Below are positions 7,137 through 16,590 of a stretch of DNA of 64,000 bases, piece after piece; position 1 is the first letter of the stretch; each line of letters starts with the position of its first letter. A program made the position numbers and the translations under genes. Where the stretch lies: positions 29,340 through 93,339 of the forward strand of contig JAHZEA010000009.1 of NCBI GenBank assembly GCA_019422065.1. Direction: 5' to 3'. This DNA comes from Lachnospiraceae bacterium. GTDB taxonomy: Bacteria > Bacillota > Clostridia > Lachnospirales > Anaerotignaceae. Under the pieces are notes generated by a model. That model saw nothing but the letters and a program-made list of their open reading frames with translations, did no database searches and was not told the DNA's origin.

Positions 7137-8687
7137 ATGTCATTTCCAGAAATGTTTGCGGCTGTAATTAACTGGGTAAACGACACTGTTTGGAGTGCAC
7201 CGTTCCTTATATTCGTTATTGTTATCGGTGTATACTTCTTCTTCGGTTCAGGTTTGTTTACTATAAGACACTTTGGCCATATAATGAAATATACCTTTGG
7301 TAATGTTATTGGCAAAAACAATAAAGACAGCTCTGAGTTACAGAAAAAAGAAGGACAGATTTCACCTTTCGAAGCTGTATGTATAGCTATCGGCGGATGT
7401 GTTGGTACAGGTAATATCGCTGGTGTTGCTTCCTCAATAGCAGTTGGTGGACCTGGTTCTATATTCTGGCTTTGGGTTTGGGCTTTCTTAGGCATGATGG
7501 TTAAAATGGTTGAGGTTACTCTTTCCTGCCATTATCGTTCTAAAAATGAAAAAGGCGAGTACTACGGCGGCGGTACATACTACATTGAAAAAGGTCTTGC
7601 TAGACAGAAAAAAATGCCAGGCGCTATGGCTCTCGCAGTTCTCTTTGCAATAGGCTTCATCGCTCAGTTCCTTGGCGGTTCACAGGCATACTCAATTTCT
7701 GAAACACTTAATGTTTCATTCGGCATTAACATGCTTCTTGTTACTTTCCTTTATACAATAGTTCTTTACTGGGTAATTTGGAAAGGTACAGGACGTGTTG
7801 CAAGAGTTGCTACAAGACTTGTTCCTTTCATGTGCGTATTATTCATGCTTGGCGGTGTTGTTCTTATTATAGCTAACATAGCTAATGTTCCACATCTTAT
7901 TTATCAGATTTTCCATGACGCTTTCACAGGTTCAGCAGCAGTTGGCGGTTTTGTTGGTTCAACAGTTTCTATAGCAGTTAGAGAAGGTGTTGCTCGTTCA
8001 ATCAACTCAAACGAAGCAGGACAGGGTTCATCACCACTTGTTCATGGTTCAGCTAACACAATCCATCCTGTAAGAGAAGGTCTTTGGGGTGCATTCGAAG
8101 TATTTACAGATACAATCATCGTTTGCTCTATAACAGCTCTTGCCGTACTTGCTTCAGGCGCTTATGAAACAGGTCTTGGCGGTGCTACACTTACAATAGC
8201 TGCATTTGAAACAGTATTCGGCGCAGGCGCTGACTGGTTCATCGGTATTATGTGTATACTTTTCGGTATTACAACAACAGGTGGCTGGTTCTTATACTAT
8301 ATATCAGTTATACAGTGGCTTTTCAGAAAACATCCTATCACACGTGATAGACTCTGCTACTTATTCAAATTCGTATTCCCTATCCCGAATATGGTAATTG
8401 TTTGGGCTATCACAGCAGGTGGCTACGATGCAGACCTTTTCTGGGCTATAGTTAACGTTACACTTATACTTCCTGTATTCTCTAACTTACTTGCTTTGTT
8501 CTTACTCAGAAAGAAATTCTGGGAGCTTCTCAAAGACTACAAAGCTCGTTATATGGGAATTGGTAAAGTTGACCCTAACTTCTACGTATTCTATGAAGAT
8601 GACCCTGAAGTATTTGCTCAGGAAGAAGCATTCCGTCAGGAGCTTAAGAGAATCGACGAACAGGCTCTTGCAGCACGTAAAGGCTGA
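7137..8687 (+). CDS. Sodium:alanine/glycine symporter (AGCS family)
   Basis: A 516-residue integral membrane protein with the AGCS signature near the N-terminus (GGCVGTGNIAGVASSIAVGG, about residues 82-101) and the second family motif NEAGQGSSPLVHGSA (about 290-304). Family members import alanine or glycine with sodium ions. About ten membrane segments are visible, followed by a charged cytosolic tail of about 55 residues rich in Glu and Arg. GAGGGGG is 10 bp upstream of the ATG. Alanine import would fit a fermenting anaerobe that carries the acyl-CoA dehydrogenase/Etf operon found further along, although a direct link is inference. Confidence 0.92.
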   Translation: MSFPEMFAAVINWVNDTVWSAPFLIFVIVIGVYFFFGSGLFTIRHFGHIMKYTFGNVIGKNNKDSSELQKKEGQISPFEAVCIAIGGCVGTGNIAGVASSIAVGGPGSIFWLWVWAFLGMMVKMVEVTLSCHYRSKNEKGEYYGGGTYYIEKGLARQKKMPGAMALAVLFAIGFIAQFLGGSQAYSISETLNVSFGINMLLVTFLYTIVLYWVIWKGTGRVARVATRLVPFMCVLFMLGGVVLIIANIANVPHLIYQIFHDAFTGSAAVGGFVGSTVSIAVREGVARSINSNEAGQGSSPLVHGSANTIHPVREGLWGAFEVFTDTIIVCSITALAVLASGAYETGLGGATLTIAAFETVFGAGADWFIGIMCILFGITTTGGWFLYYISVIQWLFRKHPITRDRLCYLFKFVFPIPNMVIVWAITAGGYDADLFWAIVNVTLILPVFSNLLALFLLRKKFWELLKDYKARYMGIGKVDPNFYVFYEDDPEVFAQEEAFRQELKRIDEQALAARKG

Positions 8688-8780
8688 TAAATACGTAATA
8701 CCCGAATATAATATGTTGTTGTTATTTCGGAATATTAAAGATTTACCATTAAATAGTTTATATTATCCCATTTGATTTAA

Positions 8781-8826
8781 GAAAGCCGTTTCGCAAATTC
8801 GTTTTGCGGGGCGGCTTTCCTTTTTA
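8781..8826 (+). terminator. Rho-independent terminator after the symporter
   Basis: GAAAGCCG (8781-8788) pairs with CGGCTTTC (8812-8819), with an inner CGCAAA/TTTTGCG stem, followed by CTTTTT. Confidence 0.9.
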
Positions 8827-9130
8827 TTATTTATATAAACAAGATATAAAATTACGAAATATTACTTTTATTGCTTAAAAAATGACTTGAATAATATGCA
8901 AAAATATAATGTTTAATTTTACTATGTTGCGCAAAATAGTAAACAGAAAATATAATCAGAAGAATAAGTGTTTGCAGCCAAATTTACTTAAAAAGGTTTG
9001 TTTTTAGAGCACAAAACAGAACAATACATTAAAAAGTATTAATAAAAAACTAAGTGATTTTTTGACGGAAATATTGTAGAATATATGTAGTAAATTACGT
9101 ATTAAAATACTATAAATGGGGGCCTTGGGG
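8827..9130. other. AT-rich gap of about 300 bp
   Basis: Nothing convincing is visible. A TTGACG at 9062-9067 could be a -35 box for the permease gene, but no well-spaced -10 follows. Confidence 0.5.
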
Positions 9131-10375
9131 ATGAGAGTAGAAATTAAAAGGTATTTAGCTCTTGGCATTACTCTTACATGTGTTATGCTCATAGGCATTA
9201 TTCTATATTTTTCAATAGGTAAATTCGACGTTCTGCAAAGCAATATTAAATGGCTTATAGGCATTATTTCGCCTTTTATATATGGTTCAATGGTGGCTTA
9301 TATATTATCGCCGCTTTGTAATTTTCTGGAAAGAAAGCTTTATAGCAGACTTTCTATTTATATGTCATCGGCTAAATGGGCTAAAAAACTGTCCGAAAAA
9401 ATTGCTATTGTTCTGGCGTATATATTCTTATGTATGTTTGTATACATATTCCTTAAACTTGTAATGCCTCAAGTTATAGAAAGCTTAAAATCCATTATAA
9501 CCATAATACCGGAGTGGATAAATAAGCTGTATGATTCCTATGAAAAACTGGCAAAAACAAACCCAGAATTAGGTGAATACCTTAACGATTACGCTGTTAA
9601 ACTTTATGACAGAGCAAATACATTTTTGGAAAAAGGCGTTTTTGATAATGCAAAACTAATACTCAGCGAGTTTTCACTGCGTGTTGTATATTTCAGCAAT
9701 GGTATACTTAATCTTGTTGTGGCAGTTATTGTTTCCATATATGTTTTAAACAGCCGCAAAACATTTAAAGCGCAGTTTAAAAAGCTTATTTATGCATTGT
9801 TTAAAAAGGAAATAGCAGATGCCATTATAAGCGAGCTTAGGTTTGCCGATGTGTCATTCGGCGGATTTATAATAGGCAAAATAATTGATTCTTTTATAAT
9901 AGGCATTATAGCCTCAGTTTGCCTGTACCTTCTGCGTATGCCTTACGCAATACTGCTTGCCATAATTATAGGCTTTACAAATATTATACCGTTTTTTGGC
10001 CCTATTATAGGTGCTATTCCGGGGGTTATACTTATATTGTTTATTGACCCGCTTAAGGCGCTGTATTTTGTAATATTTGTGTTTATACTTCAGCAGTTCG
10101 ACGGTAATATATTAGGCCCTAAAATATTGGGTGACAAAGTGGGAATACCAAGCTTTTGGGTTTTGTTCTCTATTATAGTATTCGGCAGTTTGTGGGGCGT
10201 ATTTGGCATGATTGTAGGTGTTCCGCTTTTTGCTGTAATAATAGATGTTGTAACTAAGTTTGTTAACAGAATGCTTAAAAAACGCGGCCTTTCCTGTGAT
10301 ACAAACGACTATTATTCTAAAGAAGAATTTGCAATAACAAACAATAAAAAAACAATAGCAAACAATAACAAGTAA
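9131..10375 (+). CDS. AI-2E family permease
   Basis: An approximately 414-residue membrane protein of the AI-2E transporter (TqsA/YdiK-like) family. Two N-terminal helices (about residues 8-60) are followed by a long amphipathic region and then by the hallmark C-terminal block, including NIIPFFGPIIGAIPGVI and QQFDGNILGPKILGDKVGIP. Members include autoinducer-2 exporters and sodium/proton antiporters; the substrate cannot be told from sequence. I chose ATG 9131 over ATG 9116 because the GGGGG at 9118-9122 is correctly spaced only for the downstream codon. A terminator follows and the gene appears monocistronic. Confidence 0.85.
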   Translation: MRVEIKRYLALGITLTCVMLIGIILYFSIGKFDVLQSNIKWLIGIISPFIYGSMVAYILSPLCNFLERKLYSRLSIYMSSAKWAKKLSEKIAIVLAYIFLCMFVYIFLKLVMPQVIESLKSIITIIPEWINKLYDSYEKLAKTNPELGEYLNDYAVKLYDRANTFLEKGVFDNAKLILSEFSLRVVYFSNGILNLVVAVIVSIYVLNSRKTFKAQFKKLIYALFKKEIADAIISELRFADVSFGGFIIGKIIDSFIIGIIASVCLYLLRMPYAILLAIIIGFTNIIPFFGPIIGAIPGVILILFIDPLKALYFVIFVFILQQFDGNILGPKILGDKVGIPSFWVLFSIIVFGSLWGVFGMIVGVPLFAVIIDVVTKFVNRMLKKRGLSCDTNDYYSKEEFAITNNKKTIANNNK

Positions 10376-10387
10376 TGAAATTTTATT

Positions 10388-10426
10388 CCGGAGAGACTGC
10401 CTTTGCATCTGTTTCTCCGGTTTTGT
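10388..10426 (+). terminator. Rho-independent terminator after the AI-2E permease
   Basis: CCGGAGA (10388-10394) pairs with TCTCCGG (10414-10420), followed by TTTTGTTTT. Confidence 0.75.
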
Positions 10427-10504
10427 TTTATATCCGTTGAATGACTGAGTATAAAAGGATATAATAAAAATCAGTTAATTTATTTATATACGGAGGTTGG
10501 CTAA

Positions 10505-11719
10505 GTGGATAAAATTATACTGCCGTCTGATGCGGCTTTTATAATAGATGAATTAAGAAAAAACGGTTTTGAAGGCCATATAGTGGGCGGCTGTGTGCGT
10601 GACTCAATAATGGGTATTAAACCCCATGATTACGATATAACAACATCGGCTAAGCCGGAAGAAGTAAAAAATATATTTCCGCATACTTTTGATACCGGCA
10701 TACAGCACGGCACAGTTACAGTAGTTATAAACAAGCAGAATTACGAGGTAACAACATTCCGCATAGACGGCGAATATGAGGACTGCCGCCATCCTAAAGA
10801 AGTTAATTTTACACGAGATATACACGAGGACCTTTTAAGACGTGACTTTACAATGAATGCTATAGCTTATAATCCATATGACGGGTATACGGATATATTC
10901 GGCGGAATAGATGATATAGGCCGTAAAATAATTCGCGGTGTAGGTGACCCGGATGAGCGGTTTAAAGAAGATGCGCTGAGAATACTGCGTGCTGTGCGTT
11001 TTTCTGCCCAGCTGGGGTTTGAGATAGAGCCTGAAACTAAAAAGGCAATGGAAAATAATGTTGGGCTTATAAAGAATATCAGCTCAGAAAGAATACGTGA
11101 GGAGCTTACAAAACTTCTTATATCAAAGCATACTGAAAAACTGCCGCTTTTATGGCAGACCGGGCTTTTAGATAATATATCACAAAGACTTGCTAAATCC
11201 ATATTAGGCAGAGAAGATATAATTCAAAATCAGATTTCGGAAAGCGAAAAATTAGTTCCGGTGCTTTTTGCCATACTTACACAGTTTATAACTCCGGATG
11301 ATATAAAAAAAGAACTCTCTTTTTATAAATTCGATAATAAAACTCTAAACCAGATTATATGCCTTAATTCTTTAATAAACGAAAAAGCTCAAAGCGATGA
11401 AATAAGTGTAAGGCGTTTGGCTAACAAAATAGGTATTGAAAACTCAATGCTCTTTTACAGCCTTAAAAAAGCACAATGTGATACTCAGGCTCAAAGTGCC
11501 CAAAATGTGCTGGCTACAGTTGTAAAAAGAGGCGACTGCCTTTTTGTAAAAGATATGGCACTAACCGGAAAAGACTTAATAGCTTTAGGCGTAAAACCGG
11601 GTAAAGAAATGGGCGCAATATTAAATGCTCTTTTGGATATGGTTATTGAAAATCCAAAGCTTAATACACGTGAAATACTGATTAAAACGGCAAAAGAAAA
11701 TTTTATTGATAATATTTAA
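10505..11719 (+). CDS. cca: CCA tRNA nucleotidyltransferase
   Basis: A 404-residue class II tRNA nucleotidyltransferase or poly(A) polymerase-like protein that adds or repairs the 3' CCA of tRNA. The nucleotidyltransferase motif GGCVRD (28-33) with D42-x-D44 (HDYDITTSAKPEE) and the RRDFTMNAIAY motif (about 114-124) are present, followed by the ERFKEDALRILRAVRF RNA-binding segment. The start is GTG 10505 with GGAGG 9 bp upstream. The C-terminal half lacks an obvious HD phosphohydrolase motif. Some Clostridia split A-adding and CC-adding activity between two proteins, so the activity could be partial; a single full CCA-adding enzyme is the default reading. Confidence 0.9.
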   Translation: MDKIILPSDAAFIIDELRKNGFEGHIVGGCVRDSIMGIKPHDYDITTSAKPEEVKNIFPHTFDTGIQHGTVTVVINKQNYEVTTFRIDGEYEDCRHPKEVNFTRDIHEDLLRRDFTMNAIAYNPYDGYTDIFGGIDDIGRKIIRGVGDPDERFKEDALRILRAVRFSAQLGFEIEPETKKAMENNVGLIKNISSERIREELTKLLISKHTEKLPLLWQTGLLDNISQRLAKSILGREDIIQNQISESEKLVPVLFAILTQFITPDDIKKELSFYKFDNKTLNQIICLNSLINEKAQSDEISVRRLANKIGIENSMLFYSLKKAQCDTQAQSAQNVLATVVKRGDCLFVKDMALTGKDLIALGVKPGKEMGAILNALLDMVIENPKLNTREILIKTAKENFIDNI

Positions 11720-11774
11720 GTATATGCCCTCATAAAATGTATAACAGGCCATTGCCTGATATGGGGGATTTGCT

Positions 11775-12764
11775 ATGGACGAAATATTTGAGAAAATTCT
11801 TTTAAACGGGTACGGCTTAAAACTGTATTCGGCGCGAAGGACAAGAACATGCCTTATATGCCATACTGATATGGGTGTAATGGCACTTAAAAAACAGCCG
11901 TCCGATGGCCTTATGATTTCATTTGAGGCCGAAGGAAGAAAAAAACTTCTGAAAAATGGGTTTGAGGGTATAAACAGCTTTACCGAGTCGGTTGAAGGTT
12001 TGCCGTTTTATACATATTCCGAGCAGAACTATACCCTTGAGCCTTACAGAGAACTTATAACGCCTGATATGGACTGTGAAGAAACGGTACTTAAGGCCGT
12101 TAAAACACTATCACTTATGCATAACGCGGCTTATGGCTTGGAATTTGAAGGCGGCAAAAGCGCCTTAGGCAGGCTGCCGGAAATGTTTGAAAAACGTGCC
12201 GGTGAGCTTAAACATATACGCAAAGACATAGCACGCCGCGGACAGTACGATATTATGGATATGATAATTAAAACACACTACAATTATTTTTTAAACAGGG
12301 CAAGCGAGGCGTTAAACCGTTTGGAGGAATCAGGGTACAGCAGTATAGTAAAGCGAGCTGAAGAAAAAAAGACTTTCTGCCATAACTCGTATAAAAGCGG
12401 AAGCTTTATGCAGACACCGGAAGGCGATGTTTTTATTGAAAGCATGCCTAAAATAGCTTATGACATACCATGCTGGGACATAGCTTTTTTACTGCGCCGC
12501 TTAATGAAAATGCCGGATTTTGACGTTGACAAAACGGCAAGGGTTTTAAACGAGTATGGAGCATATACTGAGTTTGACAAAAGTGATGTTTCGGTTGTAA
12601 AAGCTGTTATACTTTTCCCTTGGAAATTTATGAGCCTTTGCAACGAATACTACAACAAAAAACGCAATTACTGCCTTATACCTGCCGCTGACAGGTTTAA
12701 TAGATGTGTTGAGGCGTCCATTAATGAAGAAAAAATACTTTCAAAGCTGGATAAATACATATGA
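11775..12764 (+). CDS. CotS-like spore coat protein (aminoglycoside phosphotransferase fold)
   Basis: A 329-residue protein with the layout of CotS/YutH family coat proteins, which keep a kinase-like fold. LSLMHNAAYG (about 110-120) matches the family's L-x-x-x-H motif. The expected catalytic H-x-D loop reads FCHNSYKSGSF (about 205), so the catalytic aspartate is replaced by serine, and the following D-x-D region reads CWDIAFLLRRLMK. The protein is therefore probably a non-catalytic structural coat component. GGGGG precedes the ATG. It follows cca by 55 bp without a terminator, so co-transcription is possible. A coat function implies mother-cell sigma control, which I could not verify in the sequence. 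Confidence 0.72.
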   Translation: MDEIFEKILLNGYGLKLYSARRTRTCLICHTDMGVMALKKQPSDGLMISFEAEGRKKLLKNGFEGINSFTESVEGLPFYTYSEQNYTLEPYRELITPDMDCEETVLKAVKTLSLMHNAAYGLEFEGGKSALGRLPEMFEKRAGELKHIRKDIARRGQYDIMDMIIKTHYNYFLNRASEALNRLEESGYSSIVKRAEEKKTFCHNSYKSGSFMQTPEGDVFIESMPKIAYDIPCWDIAFLLRRLMKMPDFDVDKTARVLNEYGAYTEFDKSDVSVVKAVILFPWKFMSLCNEYYNKKRNYCLIPAADRFNRCVEASINEEKILSKLDKYI

Positions 12765-12774
12765 TGACATAAAG

Positions 12775-12802
12775 CGCTCGGTTGCAAAGGCCGGGCGTTT
12801 TT
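12775..12802 (+). terminator. Rho-independent terminator after the CotS-like gene
   Basis: CGCTCGG (12775-12781) pairs with CCGGGCG (12791-12797), followed by five T residues. Confidence 0.85.
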
Positions 12803-12950
12803 AAGTGCCAAAAACAGATTTCTGTCGTTTTTTAATTATGTTAAGAATTATATTCTTCTTGCTCTTTTATGGAAATAATAATAAAATATAAAGGTAAAGA
12901 CAGAGTTTGTTTTATTACTGTTTAATAATAAAAAGCAAAGGCGGTATGCC

Positions 12951-14405
12951 ATGGGAAACTATAAATTTGAAAAGGACAATAATAACTTTGGCGAAACTCG
13001 CAGACTTGATACAATACACAAAGAAGTTCAGAAGATAGAAAAAGACATTAAAAACCGTAAAATTAATATGGAATCTTTTCAAGATGATAAAATTAATACG
13101 GTTTTTGGCATAAATAAAAAAATAGCAGTTATTATAGTAATAATATGCGCGTTATTTATAATTTGCGGCTGTTATGTAATAAGCAAAATGGTAGACGGCT
13201 CAAGTACGCCGCAAAATAATGGCAATGCGTCTAACGGTGAAAACTTACTGCCGGAAAAAGACGAAAGCACAGAATTTATTTCCTGCGGTGTAATTACTGA
13301 AAAACATACAAAGGAAATATCCGTTTTAGACGTTGAAACAGGCAAAATAAGTGTTGTTAAGCTCTCTAACAGCACGGTAATAACAGGCTCCAACGGCGGA
13401 AGAATATCCCTTAAGGATTTGACAAGAGGCGATATTGTAAGTGTGGTATTGTCCGAAACGGGAGAGGCTCAACAGCTGAGATTTCCGGAAAACGCTTGGT
13501 ATTATGAATCGGTTTTAGGTGTTAAAGTAGATGCGGCTTTAATGACAGCTGAAATAGACGGCAAAAAGTTTACTTACGACAACGAAACCATATTTTCATA
13601 TAACGAAAGCGATATTTATCCGGGGGATATTGAAGAAGCGGACATTTTAACGGCATACGGAATAGGTGAGTATATTTTAAGTGCTAAAATAGAAAAAGCT
13701 CATGGTTATATAGTTCTTAAAAATGCCGACGAAATAGAAAACATTACAGTTAAGATTGATTTTGGTGAGCCTATTAATGCAGATAACTTAATAATACCTG
13801 TTCCGGCTGGACGCCATACAATAGTAGTTTCCGGAGATAATATAGACGACTATATGTCGGAAGCTGATGTTAAGGAAAAAGAACAATTTGAAATAGATTT
13901 AGGCAAATTTTCAGAAGCTTTGAGAATTACATTTGACGTAAATGCTGATGACTACAATGTAAAAATAAACGGTGTTGATTACCCGCCTAACACAACTGAA
14001 GTAGCCGTAAGCAGAGGCGTATATAATATAGTTATAACAGCACAAGGATATGAAGATTTTATAACAACAGTTAATTGTGAAAATGACAATGCACATGTCA
14101 GCGCTGTGCTTAATAAGCTTAGCTCAACACAGAATAAGCCGGAAACTGGCATAAAACCGCCTGAAACAGGCAATATACCGCCTAAGCCTAACACTAGTAA
14201 TAAACATCAGGGCAACTTAACGATATATACCGACCCGGGCTGGGCTAAGGTATATGTTGACGGCGAGTATATAGGCGTTTCGCCTGTTATGGTAAAACTT
14301 GACTACGGAAAGCATAATGTAAAGGCTAAAGACAGCGAAGGAAATATAGAAGAAACTGACGTAAATATTGACAGCCCGGATAAGACTGTAACATTAGATT
14401 TTTAA
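12951..14405 (+). CDS. Membrane-anchored PEGA-domain protein
   Basis: A 484-residue protein with a charged cytosolic N-terminus (1-56), one membrane helix (about 57-79) and a large extracytoplasmic part. The linker after the helix is Asn/Ser-rich. Two PEGA-like repeats are visible: one around residues 335-375 (VKINGVDYPPNTTEVAVSRG) and a clear one at the C-terminus (GWAKVYVDGEYIGVSPVMVK), separated by a Pro/Thr/Lys-rich linker (GIKPPETGNIPPKPNTSN). PEGA domains are surface or envelope modules of unknown ligand. The phosphoglucomutase gene follows only 18 bp later, so the two are probably co-transcribed, which hints at a link to envelope polysaccharide. Confidence 0.8.
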   Translation: MGNYKFEKDNNNFGETRRLDTIHKEVQKIEKDIKNRKINMESFQDDKINTVFGINKKIAVIIVIICALFIICGCYVISKMVDGSSTPQNNGNASNGENLLPEKDESTEFISCGVITEKHTKEISVLDVETGKISVVKLSNSTVITGSNGGRISLKDLTRGDIVSVVLSETGEAQQLRFPENAWYYESVLGVKVDAALMTAEIDGKKFTYDNETIFSYNESDIYPGDIEEADILTAYGIGEYILSAKIEKAHGYIVLKNADEIENITVKIDFGEPINADNLIIPVPAGRHTIVVSGDNIDDYMSEADVKEKEQFEIDLGKFSEALRITFDVNADDYNVKINGVDYPPNTTEVAVSRGVYNIVITAQGYEDFITTVNCENDNAHVSAVLNKLSSTQNKPETGIKPPETGNIPPKPNTSNKHQGNLTIYTDPGWAKVYVDGEYIGVSPVMVKLDYGKHNVKAKDSEGNIEETDVNIDSPDKTVTLDF

Positions 14406-14423
14406 TATACAGGGGGTATAAGT

Positions 14424-16157
14424 ATGCAGTACAGGGAAAAATATGAAAGCTGGCTTAACGGCTCATGCTTTGACGAACAGACAAAAGCCGAGTTAAAGGC
14501 TATTGAAAATGATGACAACGAGATTAAAGAAAGGTTTTATAAAGACCTTGAGTTTGGTACAGGCGGTTTAAGAGGCATTATAGGCGCTGGAACAAACCGC
14601 ATGAATATTTATACTGTAGGCAAAGCAACACAGGGCCTTGCTGATTATATACTTGAAAATAACCCTAACGGTGCACAAATGGGTGTTGCAATAGCATATG
14701 ACTCAAGAAATATGTCGCCGGAATTTGCCAGAAAAACAGGCCTTACACTTTGTGCCAATGGTATAAAAGCTTATGTTTTTGAATCTTTAAGGCCTACACC
14801 GGAATTGTCTTTTGCAGTAAGGCATTTAGGCTGTACCGCAGGCGTTGTGGTAACTGCAAGCCATAATCCGCCGGAGTATAACGGCTATAAAGTATATTGG
14901 CAGGACGGCGGACAGGTGCCATACCCAAGGGATGAAGCTATAATAGAAAAAGTAAATGCCGTTGCCGGCTTTGATGCCATAAAGACAATGGATTACGATG
15001 AAGCTGTTTCAAAAGGCCTTTATATAACAATAGGCAAAGAAGTGGATGACGAGTACATTAAAAATGTAAAAGCTCAGTCCCTTAACCCGGATATAGTAGC
15101 TAAAACAGCTGACAGCCTTAAAATTGTGTATACACCGCTTCACGGTACAGGAAATATACCGGTAAGGCGTGTTCTTAGTGAAATAGGTTTTAAAAACGTA
15201 TATGTTGTGCCTGAGCAGGAATTGCCAGACGGTAATTTCTCTACAGTTGGCTATCCTAACCCTGAAGACCCTAAAGCATTTACTTTGGCAATAAAATTAG
15301 CTAAAGAAGTAGGCGCCGATGTTATAATAGGCACTGACCCGGACTGCGACAGGGTGGGTGTTGTTGTAAAAGACTCAAAGGGTGAGTATGTTGTTCTTAC
15401 AGGCAATATGACAGGTGCTTTGCTTACAAACTACATGCTTTCACAAAGAAAAGAAAAAGGCGTTCTCCCTGCAAACGGCGCTGTTGTTAAAACAATAGTA
15501 ACAACAGAAATGATAAGGCCTATTGCGGCTGAATACGGTGTTAAGCTTTTTGATGTGCTTACCGGATTTAAGTATATAGGCGAGAAAATTAAGCAGTTTG
15601 AAGAAACTGGAGATTATACATTTGTATTCGGCTTTGAGGAAAGCTACGGCTGCCTTTCAGGAACATACGCAAGGGATAAAGACGCCGTTGTGGCTTCAAT
15701 GCTTGTTGCAGAGCTTACTGCATTTTATAAAAACCAAGGTAAGACACTTTATGACGGCCTTATTGAGCTTTACGAAAAATACGGCTATTACCGTGAGGGC
15801 ATTACATCAATTACGCTTAAAGGCATAGAGGGCGTTGAAAAGATTAAATATATTATGGATACTCTCCGTAAAAACCCGCCTAAAGACTTTATAGGAAATA
15901 ATGTAATGTGGCTTAGGGACTACACAAAGGACGAGTTTACAAACTTAATTACAGGCGAAACTGAAAAGAATACACTTCCTTCATCTAATGTGCTTCATTA
16001 CACATTGGAAAACGGCGACTGGGTATGTGTAAGGCCGTCAGGAACAGAGCCTAAAATTAAGATTTATTACGGCATAAAAGGTACTGGAATGAGTGATGCG
16101 GCTTCAAAACTTGAGGCAATGGGCTCTTATATGAAAGAAATGATAGATAAGCTGTAA
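14424..16157 (+). CDS. Phosphoglucomutase/phosphomannomutase
   Basis: A 577-residue alpha-D-phosphohexomutase of the long PgcA type. The phosphoserine loop is TASHNPPEYNGYKVYW with Ser146, the magnesium loop is GTDPDCDRVG (about 303-312), the sugar-binding loop is GFEESYG and the phosphate-binding loop is RPSGTEPKIKIYY near the C-terminus. All four catalytic segments are intact. It interconverts glucose-1-phosphate and glucose-6-phosphate (or the mannose equivalents), feeding UDP-glucose and cell-envelope polymer synthesis. The gene is the second of a probable two-gene operon with the PEGA protein, with an AGGGGG site before the ATG and a strong terminator after it. Confidence 0.92.
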   Translation: MQYREKYESWLNGSCFDEQTKAELKAIENDDNEIKERFYKDLEFGTGGLRGIIGAGTNRMNIYTVGKATQGLADYILENNPNGAQMGVAIAYDSRNMSPEFARKTGLTLCANGIKAYVFESLRPTPELSFAVRHLGCTAGVVVTASHNPPEYNGYKVYWQDGGQVPYPRDEAIIEKVNAVAGFDAIKTMDYDEAVSKGLYITIGKEVDDEYIKNVKAQSLNPDIVAKTADSLKIVYTPLHGTGNIPVRRVLSEIGFKNVYVVPEQELPDGNFSTVGYPNPEDPKAFTLAIKLAKEVGADVIIGTDPDCDRVGVVVKDSKGEYVVLTGNMTGALLTNYMLSQRKEKGVLPANGAVVKTIVTTEMIRPIAAEYGVKLFDVLTGFKYIGEKIKQFEETGDYTFVFGFEESYGCLSGTYARDKDAVVASMLVAELTAFYKNQGKTLYDGLIELYEKYGYYREGITSITLKGIEGVEKIKYIMDTLRKNPPKDFIGNNVMWLRDYTKDEFTNLITGETEKNTLPSSNVLHYTLENGDWVCVRPSGTEPKIKIYYGIKGTGMSDAASKLEAMGSYMKEMIDKL

Positions 16158-16218
16158 TAATGTGTTTTAACAACAGATAGAAATATTTAAACAGCGTTTT
16201 AATGCTGAAATCTAATTT

Positions 16219-16266
16219 AAGCGGCAAAAATACGGCAAAAGCATTCGTATTTCTGCCGCTTGTTTT
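16219..16266 (+). terminator. Rho-independent terminator after phosphoglucomutase
   Basis: Long stem AAGCGGCA/TGCCGCTT with an inner AAATACG/CGTATTT helix, followed by GTTTT. Confidence 0.88.
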
Positions 16267-16335
16267 ATTGATAAGACGGAATTTTTGGTGTATTATGTAG
16301 TTAAAAGCTGTTTTATTACGGAAAGAGAGGGTAAT

Positions 16336-16518
16336 ATGAATAAAATTCGCTTAGTTTTATACTCGTTTGTTTTGTCTTTAATTTTGCCATGCTTTTGTAT
16401 GGCTGCACAGGAAGGAAGCGGCGGCATGAGCTTAGCTAAAATATTGGCTGTTGTTTTAATTGTAGTTTTTATTGTAACTACAGCTATTATGGTTTTATTT
16501 ACAAAACATTTAAAGTAA
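16336..16518 (+). CDS. Small membrane protein of unknown function
   Basis: A 60-residue protein starting at ATG 16336 behind GAGAGGG. It has a signal-like first hydrophobic segment (about residues 4-22, ending at CMAAQ), a short glycine-rich stretch (GSGGMS) and a second helix (about 31-54). It is flanked by terminators on both sides, so it is transcribed alone. I recognise no family. The independent unit with its own ribosome-binding site and terminator argues for a real gene. Confidence 0.6.
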   Translation: MNKIRLVLYSFVLSLILPCFCMAAQEGSGGMSLAKILAVVLIVVFIVTTAIMVLFTKHLK

Positions 16519-16561
16519 GAAAAAGAAAGTAAAAATTAAAAGGGAGTTTTACTTCTTTATG

Positions 16562-16590
16562 CCCGCTGTTTAAACAGCGGGTATTTTGTT
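16562..16590 (+). terminator. Rho-independent terminator after the small membrane protein
   Basis: The perfect 20-bp palindrome CCCGCTGTTTAAACAGCGGG (16562-16581) is followed by TATTTTGTTTT. Confidence 0.85.
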
